From: an uncultured Pseudomonadota bacterium
GTDB lineage: Bacteria; Myxococcota_A; Polyangia; HGW-17
Direction: 5' to 3'
Assembly: GCA_938004375.1 (NCBI GenBank)
Contig: CALKWH010000459.1
Coordinates: 1-13,449 of the forward strand
Length of the DNA: 13,449 bases
How positions within the stretch are numbered: the stretch's first letter is position 1; every line of letters starts with the position of its first letter. Positions 1-5,555 of this stretch are shown here, one piece after another. The translations under genes were made by a program, and so were the position numbers. Under the pieces are notes generated by a model, which saw only the letters and a list, made by a program, of their open reading frames with translations, had not been told where the DNA came from and did not search any database.

Positions 1-51
1 CGGCGCCCACCAAGATCTACACTCTTTCCCTACACGACGCTCTTCCGATCT
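1..51. other. Illumina P5/TruSeq adapter remnant (contamination)
   Basis: These bases match the 3' part of the Illumina P5/TruSeq universal adapter as I know it. Positions 19-51 are an exact 33-base match ending in GCTCTTCCGATCT, which is where an insert normally begins. Positions 1-18 match the preceding part of the adapter except at position 6 (C for A) and position 12 (A for G). The adapter meets the coding sequence of xth at 51/52. This is untrimmed synthetic sequence, so position 52 is probably the true end of the assembled genomic DNA. Confidence 0.97.
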
Positions 52-786
52 CCCGGCCAGGATCCGGCAGTCCTCGACGCGGGCCTCGAGGTCCGGGCTG
101 ATCAGAAAGTAATCGATCCGCCAGCCCACGTTGCGGTCGCGGGCCGAGAAGCGGTAGTCCCACCAGGTGTAGTGCCCGGGCTCGCCGGGGTGCCGGCGCC
201 GGAAGACGTCCACGAGCCCCAGCCCGAAGTAGGTCTCCAGCCACTCCCGCTCCTCGGGCAGGAAGCCCGAGTGCTTCTCATTCTCCTTCGGCCGCGCCAG
301 ATCGATGGGCTCCCGCGCGGTGTTGAAGTCACCGCACACGATCAGGGGTTCCCCGGCCGCCAGGTGCCCGGCGAACAGGTCCCGCATGTGGAAATAGAAA
401 TCCATCTTGTAGGCCAGACGCTCGGGTCCGCCGCCGCCGTTGGGGAAATAGATGTTGTACAGCCGCAGGTCCCCCAGCCGGGTCACGAGCACCCGCCCCT
501 CGTCGTCGAACCGGGGTTCACCGGTCCCGGCGCATGTCTCGGCGCGCGGCGGCCGGTCTCCGGACGCACGGGTCCAGGTGGCCACCCCGGAGTACCCCTT
601 GCGCCGGGCGCTGTGCAGTGTCAGGTCGTAGCCCTCCAGGGCCCGGAGCTCGTCGGGGATCTGGTCCGGTTGGGCCTTGGTCTCCTGGAGGCACAGCACG
701 TCCGGGCGCGTGTCCCGGAAAAAGTCGAGGAAGCCTTTTTGAAATACCGCTCTTATTCCGTTCACATTCCAAGTAACAATATCCAT
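52..786 (-). CDS. xth: Exodeoxyribonuclease III, 3'-truncated by adapter
   Basis: DNA-repair nuclease of the ExoIII/AP-endonuclease family, cytoplasmic. The family cuts at abasic sites and removes nucleotides from 3' ends in base-excision repair. The 245 visible residues begin WNVNGIR at 6-12, followed by LQETK (metal-binding Glu35), YFPNG (Tyr113), GDFN (Asp153, Asn155) and WRIDYFL (Asp225). These are the family's ordered active-site motifs. The C-terminal SDH motif with the catalytic histidine is missing because the adapter interrupts the gene; family members usually have about 250-270 residues, so only a short tail is lost. ATG at 786 is chosen because MDIVTWNVNG is the classic N-terminus and GGAG lies 8 bases upstream. 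The reading frame continues without a stop through the adapter, so an automatic call would add 17 false residues. The gene is divergent from the VOC gene. The xth-type assignment is firm; the exact subfamily is less certain. Confidence 0.95.
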
Positions 787-860
787 ACGCCCCGCTCCGT
801 CCCAATGACGACCGACCCCGTCGTCCCACGGACAACCATCGTGTCGGCGTCGAGCCTGAA

Positions 861-889
861 ACTATGCTGGAATTTCCGAAATTCCGCAA
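861..889 (-). promoter_or_regulatory. Candidate sigma70-type promoter of xth
   Basis: Reading leftward there is TTGCGG (884-889), a 17-base spacer and CATAGT (861-866). This gives an untranslated leader of roughly 70 bases before the xth ATG at 786. The call rests on hexamer similarity and ideal spacing only. The spacer largely coincides with the perfect dyad at 869-885. Confidence 0.4.
869..885. repeat. 17-base perfect dyad, possible operator
   Basis: GGAATTTCCGAAATTCC is an 8-base inverted repeat around one central base. It sits between the proposed -35 and -10 elements of the xth promoter, and its right end overlaps the -35 element. That placement would suit a repressor site controlling xth. 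I recognise no specific regulator; it does not resemble the SOS boxes I know. Confidence 0.45.
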
Positions 890-944
890 GGCGATATTTT
901 CGTCCCGAGCGGCCTGTCTATCTGTTTTAGATTCATTTTTTCTG

Positions 945-973
945 GTGCAATTGTCCTGAAATTGGGTTAGTGT
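945..973 (+). promoter_or_regulatory. Weak candidate promoter of the VOC gene
   Basis: GTGCAA (945-950), a 17-base spacer and TAGTGT (968-973) lie upstream of the start at 1016, in a locally AT-rich stretch of a GC-rich window. The -35 match is poor, so this is tentative. The rest of 787-1015 holds no open frame that I believe. Confidence 0.25.
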
Positions 974-1015
974 TCCGATGTCATGAGGGAGGGCCTGTCT
1001 CCCCGGGAGCTTTGC

Positions 1016-1399
1016 ATGAAGGAAGCCATTTTCATCTTGTATGTCCGAGATCAGTGGCGTAGCGCCCGCTTCTACAAGGAGCTCCTGCAACTGGATCCCC
1101 GCCTGCACGAGCCCGGCATGACTGAATTCCTGCTGCCCTCCGGGGCCGTCCTGGGCCTGATGCCCGTGCAGTGCATCAAGAACCTGCTCGGGGAGCGGCT
1201 CCCGGACCCCTTCCTGGCCGACCAGATCCCCCGCTCGGAAATCTACCTGCTCGTCGAGGGCGCCCGCGACTATCATTACAGGGCGCTGGCCCTCGGCGGC
1301 ACCGAGATCAACCCCATGCGCGAGCGCCCCTGGGGCCACCGCGCCTCGTATTGCCTGGATCCGGACGGGCACATGCTCGCCTTCGCCGAACGGATGTAG
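1016..1399 (+). CDS. VOC (glyoxalase/bleomycin-resistance) family protein
   Basis: A 127-residue single-domain protein of the vicinal-oxygen-chelate fold. The N-terminus (FILYVRDQWRSARFYKELL, residues 6-24) is the first beta strand and helix typical of the family. The C-terminus (LDPDGHMLAFAE, 114-125) is the hallmark last strands, with Glu125 where the family usually has a metal ligand. Glu37 and Glu75 are other possible ligands, but strand 1 lacks the usual histidine, so metal binding is uncertain. VOC proteins include glyoxalase I, dioxygenases and antibiotic-binding proteins; nothing here identifies the substrate. ATG at 1016 is preferred over the in-frame ATG at 983: GGGAG lies 6 bases upstream of 1016, 983 has no clear ribosome site, and family members start with this type of sequence. 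The gene is divergent from xth and 94 bases before the next gene. Confidence 0.85.
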   Translation: MKEAIFILYVRDQWRSARFYKELLQLDPRLHEPGMTEFLLPSGAVLGLMPVQCIKNLLGERLPDPFLADQIPRSEIYLLVEGARDYHYRALALGGTEINPMRERPWGHRASYCLDPDGHMLAFAERM

Positions 1400-1446
1400 C
1401 CCCGCCATCAGGAAAATTTGAAATCTTCGGCCCGCCGGTCGTCTTC

Positions 1447-1475
1447 TTGCGCGAACCCCCGATTTGCACTACGGT
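1447..1475 (+). promoter_or_regulatory. Tentative promoter before the secreted hydrolase gene
   Basis: TTGCGC (1447-1452), 17 bases, then TACGGT (1470-1475). A transcript from it would start only about 12 bases before the ATG at 1494 and would barely include the ribosome site, so it may be fortuitous. Confidence 0.2.
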
Positions 1476-1493
1476 ACGGGGGTGAGAGAGCCG

Positions 1494-2324
1494 ATGCCCC
1501 TGAAAACCTCCTCCCCGCTGCGCGTTTTTCTTCTCCTGCTGCTGCTCCCGGCGCTGTTCGTGCTGCTGGACCCCGCCTCAGCCCTGGCCCAGGACGCGCC
1601 CATCCGACCCTCGGGCCCCGCCGTGGAGAAGGCCTTGCAAGGCGGCCGTCACTACAAGATCACCTATCCAAAAATGGGGAACGTCCATGTGTGGGTCCCC
1701 AAGGGGTACGTGCGCAAGACCGCCGGCATCGTCGTCTACCTGCACGGGTACCACACGACCGTGGACAAGGCCTTTGTCGACCACAAGCTCGTCGAGCAGT
1801 TCGTCAAGAGCCGGCAGAACGCGTTGTTCATCGTGCCGGCCTGCCCGTCGGGCAAGGATGAGGCCGTGGTGTGGAACTCCCTGTCCCAACTGAAGAAATC
1901 CATCCAGGCCGCCAACATCCGCCTCCCCGACGGCGAGACCGTGGTGGCCGCACACAGTGGCGGCTTCCGCACGGTGCGTCGCTGGACCGACAACCGCCTG
2001 CTCAAACAGATCATCCTGCTCGACGCCATGTACGGCGGTTTCAACGAGTTCAAGGAGTTCATCGCCACCGGCGCCCGGGCCGCTCATCGCCGCATGATCC
2101 TGGTCACCTCCGACACCGACAACCAGACCCGGCAGTTCACCCGGGAGTTCTCGTTCGCCGTGACCCGCACCGGGGTGCCTGCCGACTACTCGGGCTTCAC
2201 CTCCCGGGAGAAGAAGAGCCGGTTGTTGTACATTAAATCTCAGTACGATCACTACGGTATCGTCACCTCCATGGCCGTGCTCCCCGTGCTCCTGCGCCTC
2301 ACCCCCCTGCGCCTGCTGCCCTGA
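1494..2324 (+). CDS. Secreted alpha/beta-hydrolase-like protein
   Basis: A 276-residue exported protein. Residues 10-25 are a strongly hydrophobic leucine-rich segment, followed by ASALAQ, a likely signal peptidase I site after ALA (residues 30-32). The mature part resembles an alpha/beta hydrolase: strand IVVYLHGYH (79-87) could supply the oxyanion loop, VAAHSGGF (151-158) looks like a nucleophile elbow with Ser155, Asp207 or Asp209 in TSDTDN (205-210) sits after a strand as a candidate acid, and His253 in YDHYGIV is the candidate base. The elbow is HSGG rather than GxSxG. Substrate unknown; an esterase, amidase or peptidase role is possible. ATG at 1494 is chosen over an in-frame TTG at 1464 because GGTGAGAG lies just upstream and it gives a normal signal peptide. 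I cannot match it to a named family. It follows the VOC gene in the same direction but has no evident functional link to it. Confidence 0.75.
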   Translation: MPLKTSSPLRVFLLLLLLPALFVLLDPASALAQDAPIRPSGPAVEKALQGGRHYKITYPKMGNVHVWVPKGYVRKTAGIVVYLHGYHTTVDKAFVDHKLVEQFVKSRQNALFIVPACPSGKDEAVVWNSLSQLKKSIQAANIRLPDGETVVAAHSGGFRTVRRWTDNRLLKQIILLDAMYGGFNEFKEFIATGARAAHRRMILVTSDTDNQTRQFTREFSFAVTRTGVPADYSGFTSREKKSRLLYIKSQYDHYGIVTSMAVLPVLLRLTPLRLLP

Positions 2325-2363
2325 CCCACGGCCCACCGGCCCCGGGCGCCTGTCCCGGAGTAT

Positions 2364-2392
2364 TTGCGCTGGCCCGCCGCCGATGGTATTTT
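2364..2392 (+). promoter_or_regulatory. Candidate promoter of the phosphohexomutase-mraY operon
   Basis: TTGCGC (2364-2369), a 17-base spacer and TATTTT (2387-2392). The predicted transcript start near 2399 leaves a leader of about 50 bases containing the ribosome site AAAGGA. The rest of 2325-2452 shows only a weak GC hairpin without a T-run. Confidence 0.4.
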
Positions 2393-2452
2393 CCCCCCAC
2401 GAAACCGGCCGCCGAAAGGTGGCTGCAACCCCCGCCGCAAAGGATGCGTGCC

Positions 2453-4387
2453 ATGCTGTTCACGCCGTTTGGAACCGAACCCGAGACCCTGGTGATCACC
2501 CCGGAGCTGGCCCGCGAGGCCCGGCTCGCGGAGTGGGGCGCCGGCTTCGCCCTGGGCACCGCCGGCTACCGCGACCTGCTGGATCCGCAGGACTTCTTCT
2601 CCCCGAAGGTGCCGTTCTCGGCGATCACCCTCGGGATCATCGCCGCCGCCCGCGCCGACGTCGCGCGGCGCCACGGCATCGGCAGCCTGCACATCGGCGG
2701 CGAGGTACGGCCGCACACCCAGAAGTTCATCGACCTGTGCGCGCGTGTGTACGCCGCCGCGGGGATCACCGTCCATCTCCAGGCCGGCGGGGCGCGCACC
2801 ACCCCCATATGGATGAGCTCCTTCGGCGTGTTCCACTACGGGCTCGGCGGGGGCGAGAACTTCACCGCGAGCCACAGCCAGAGCTTCAAGGGCGGCTGGA
2901 AGCCCATGGACGAGCACGGCATGCAGTTGTTGGGCCTCGCCGGCGAGATCCAGGCCCGCGTCCGCGAGTTGTGCGCCGGGCTCGCGGACGGCCCGCTCGC
3001 GATCCCGCTGGCCGCCGCCACCGACGCGCGCATCCTGCGCGACTTCGACCCCCTGCCGGCCTACGTGGAGTCCCTGGCACGGCTGATGGACCCCGCCGGC
3101 TTCGACGCCATCCGCGCCGCCCTGAACGACGGCCTGAAGGTCGCCATCTGCACCGAGGGCGGCTCCATGGGCGCCGCCGCGCGCCGGATCTTCGACCTGC
3201 TGCGCTTCCCCATGGACACGCGCGGCGTCACCTTCCTGTTCGAGCCCGAGAGCGAGGACTACCACGGCATCGGCCAGCTCGACGGCGCCAACCACGGCGT
3301 GGACCCGGGCAAGTGGCAGATCTACAAGCACGTGGGCGCCCAGGAGCTGCTGGGGCGGGGCGCCGCCGACGTCGTCTTCATCTGGGATCCGGACGGAGAC
3401 CGGTTCAACATCGTCACCACCGCCCCCGCGGCGCTGGCCGAGAAGGCCCGGGCCGCCGGACTCGAAATCGACCCCCTCGACGACGTCCGGTGCCTGGCGT
3501 ACTTCAAGCCCAACCAGATATACTTCCTGCTCACCGCGCTGCGGATGCAGGCCCTGGCCGAAGCCGGCCTCCTTGGACAGGTGGACCTGGTGGCCGCCAT
3601 CACCTACCCCACCTCGCGCTCGATCCTGGCGGTGGCCGAGGCCATCGCGGCCGAGCATGGCGCCCGCGTCGCCACCGTGCTGGTGCCGGTGGGCTTCAAG
3701 TACTTCGGCGAGCTGGTCGCCTCGGCGCAGGACCAGGTCCGGGCCGGTCGCCCCGAGGTCACCTTCACCGAGGCCACCGGGCGCGTCCGCTCCCTGGGGC
3801 GCGACCCGCGGTTCCTGATCATGGCCGAGGAGAGCGGGGGCGCCGCCATGGGGACCCTGGACTGGGTGCCCAACCGCGACGGCAGCGCGGCCTCCCTGGC
3901 CCTCAAGGAGAAGGACGGCTTCCAGGTCGGCCTGTTCACCCTGCTCGCCGCCGCCCGCCTGCGCGCGGCCGGCTCCTCCTTCGCCCAGTGGTACCTGGAC
4001 CTGCTGGAGCGCTACCCGATCCCGTTCGCCGCCTACGAGCGGCAGGACATCACGCTCTACGACGAGAGCCTGAAGGGGGACGCGCGGCGCGCGGCCCAGG
4101 CGGCCGCCAACCGGCTCAAGGACGGCCTGGTCTCCTACTTCCGGGCGCTCACCGCGATGCCCCCCGCCGAGGCCACCGCCCGCCTGCGCGCGGACCTGTC
4201 GGACCCCGGGTTCCCGGCCATCCGTGACGCCTTCTGGGCTCAGGACGGGTCCTTCCTGGAGTTCGACGGCGCCTGGTTCGAGCTGCGCGCCTCGGGCACC
4301 GACGCCGTGCTGCGATACTACTTCGAGGGCTCCGACACGACCACCGTGCACCGCCTGAACAGCCAGTTGGTCGCCCTGCGTCCCTGA
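2453..4387 (+). CDS. Large alpha-D-phosphohexomutase family protein
   Basis: Cytoplasmic enzyme family that moves phosphate between C1 and C6 of hexose or hexosamine phosphates (phosphoglucomutase, phosphomannomutase, GlmM). All four active-site loops are visible: GTAGYRD near 35, the phosphoserine loop TASHS at 138-142 (Ser140), the metal loop DPDGDRF at 312-318, the sugar loop EESGG at 459-463, and the phosphate loop RASGTD at 612-617. The usual TASHNP is TASHSQ here, and the protein is 644 residues against roughly 450-580 for most relatives, so substrate specificity is open. ATG at 2453 is chosen because AAAGGA ends 8 bases upstream; an in-frame ATG at 2444 has no usable spacing. Only 23 bases separate its stop from mraY, suggesting one operon. 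That hints at a role in supplying cell-envelope sugars, but the standard GlmM signature is not evident and plain phosphoglucomutase activity remains possible. Confidence 0.9.
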   Translation: MLFTPFGTEPETLVITPELAREARLAEWGAGFALGTAGYRDLLDPQDFFSPKVPFSAITLGIIAAARADVARRHGIGSLHIGGEVRPHTQKFIDLCARVYAAAGITVHLQAGGARTTPIWMSSFGVFHYGLGGGENFTASHSQSFKGGWKPMDEHGMQLLGLAGEIQARVRELCAGLADGPLAIPLAAATDARILRDFDPLPAYVESLARLMDPAGFDAIRAALNDGLKVAICTEGGSMGAAARRIFDLLRFPMDTRGVTFLFEPESEDYHGIGQLDGANHGVDPGKWQIYKHVGAQELLGRGAADVVFIWDPDGDRFNIVTTAPAALAEKARAAGLEIDPLDDVRCLAYFKPNQIYFLLTALRMQALAEAGLLGQVDLVAAITYPTSRSILAVAEAIAAEHGARVATVLVPVGFKYFGELVASAQDQVRAGRPEVTFTEATGRVRSLGRDPRFLIMAEESGGAAMGTLDWVPNRDGSAASLALKEKDGFQVGLFTLLAAARLRAAGSSFAQWYLDLLERYPIPFAAYERQDITLYDESLKGDARRAAQAAANRLKDGLVSYFRALTAMPPAEATARLRADLSDPGFPAIRDAFWAQDGSFLEFDGAWFELRASGTDAVLRYYFEGSDTTTVHRLNSQLVALRP

Positions 4388-4410
4388 CGCCTCCCCCGGA
4401 GACAACCCCC

Positions 4411-5535
4411 ATGTTCTTCCATCTCTCCCTCTGGCTCAAGGACCTGTCCGACAGTTTCACGTTCTTCAACGTCTTCCGCTACCTCTCGACGCGCGTCGTG
4501 CTGGCCACCCTGACCGCGCTGGTGATCTCGTTCCTGCTCTCGCCGTGGTTCATCCGGCGGCTGCAGTCGCAGCAGCTGGCCCAGCCCATCCGCAGCGACG
4601 GCCCCGAGACCCACTTCGCCAAGCAGGGGACCCCCACCATGGGCGGCACCCTGATCCTGTTCGCGCTGGTGCTCCCCACGATCCTGTGGGCGGACCTGTC
4701 CAACGTCTACGTGTGGATGGTGCTCACCGTGACCGCGCTCTACGGCGTGCTGGGCTTCCTCGACGACTACCTCAAGGTCAGCAAGAAGAACTCCAAGGGC
4801 CTCGCCGGCCGCTACAAGCTCATCTTCCAGTTCCTCATCGCCGGCGGCATGCTGTGGTACGTGTTCGGCACCGAGGCCACCGGCCTGCCGCTGGACGTCC
4901 GCACGAAGCTGGCCCTGCCGCTTCTGGGCGTGGACTCCTACCCCGTGCTGCCCCTGGTCGTCTTCATCCTGCTGTCCATGGTGGTCATCGTGGGCGCCTC
5001 CAACGCCGTCAACCTCACGGACGGCCTCGACGGCCTGGCCATCGGCCCGGTGATCCTGAACGCGTTCGTGTTCATGATCCTGGCGTACGCCCACGGCGCG
5101 GTCTTCTGGGGCAAGCCCGTGGCCGAGTACCTGAAGATCATCCACCTGCCCGGCGTGGAGGAGTTGATCATCTACTGCGGCGCCATGATCGGCGCCGGCA
5201 TCGGCTTCCTGTGGTACAACACGTACCCCGCGTCGGTGTTCATGGGGGACGTGGGCTCCCTCGCCCTGGGCGGCGGCCTGGGCACGCTGGCCGTGCTCAC
5301 CAAGAACGAGGTCGTGCTGATCCTCTCCGGGGGCATCTTCGTGATGGAGGCCCTCTCGGTGATGATCCAGGTCGCCTACTTCAAACTCTCGGGGGGCAAG
5401 CGTATTTTTCTGATGGCCCCCATCCACCACCACTTCGAGAAGAAGGGCTGGGCCGAACCCAAGGTAATCGTGCGTTTCTGGGTTATTTCTTTTATTCTCG
5501 CCCTATTCGCCATCGTCACCCTGAAACTGCACTGA
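4411..5535 (+). CDS. mraY: Phospho-N-acetylmuramoyl-pentapeptide transferase MraY
   Basis: Integral inner-membrane enzyme that transfers phospho-MurNAc-pentapeptide from UDP to undecaprenyl phosphate, forming lipid I, the first membrane step of peptidoglycan synthesis. The 374 residues fit the family (about 320-375). Visible signatures are PTMGGTLIL (75-83), the metal-binding LDDYLK (Asp118, Asp119), NAVNLTDGLDGLA (198-210), FMGDVGSL (277-284, Asp280) and the MAPIHHHFEKKGW loop (335-347), separated by about ten hydrophobic segments. GGAG lies 9 bases before the ATG. mraY normally sits between murF and murD in the dcw cluster. Here its upstream neighbour is a phosphohexomutase and downstream is a convergent lipoprotein gene, so the gene is displaced from the usual context. 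No second copy is visible, and all key residues are intact. It is probably co-transcribed with the mutase. Confidence 0.97.
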   Translation: MFFHLSLWLKDLSDSFTFFNVFRYLSTRVVLATLTALVISFLLSPWFIRRLQSQQLAQPIRSDGPETHFAKQGTPTMGGTLILFALVLPTILWADLSNVYVWMVLTVTALYGVLGFLDDYLKVSKKNSKGLAGRYKLIFQFLIAGGMLWYVFGTEATGLPLDVRTKLALPLLGVDSYPVLPLVVFILLSMVVIVGASNAVNLTDGLDGLAIGPVILNAFVFMILAYAHGAVFWGKPVAEYLKIIHLPGVEELIIYCGAMIGAGIGFLWYNTYPASVFMGDVGSLALGGGLGTLAVLTKNEVVLILSGGIFVMEALSVMIQVAYFKLSGGKRIFLMAPIHHHFEKKGWAEPKVIVRFWVISFILALFAIVTLKLH

Positions 5536-5555
5536 CCACCGGAATCGGTCGAGGC

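Noticed and set aside
518..1408. Leftward open frame overlapping xth and the VOC gene
   Set aside because: It conflicts with two recognised families in other frames, and its sequence resembles no known protein.
2342..2358. CCGGG/CCCGG hairpin after the hydrolase gene
   Set aside because: The stem is only five base pairs and no T-run follows, so a terminator cannot be supported.
2252..4405. Very long open frame antisense to the phosphohexomutase gene
   Set aside because: The sense strand carries all family motifs. The antisense frame is low-complexity and rich in Gly, Val, Ala and His, as expected from GC-rich codons read backwards.
5533..5552. Possible bidirectional terminator between mraY and the convergent lipoprotein gene
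   Set aside because: Only short four-base stems (ACCG/CGGT or GACC/GGTC) are present and there is no T-run on either strand.
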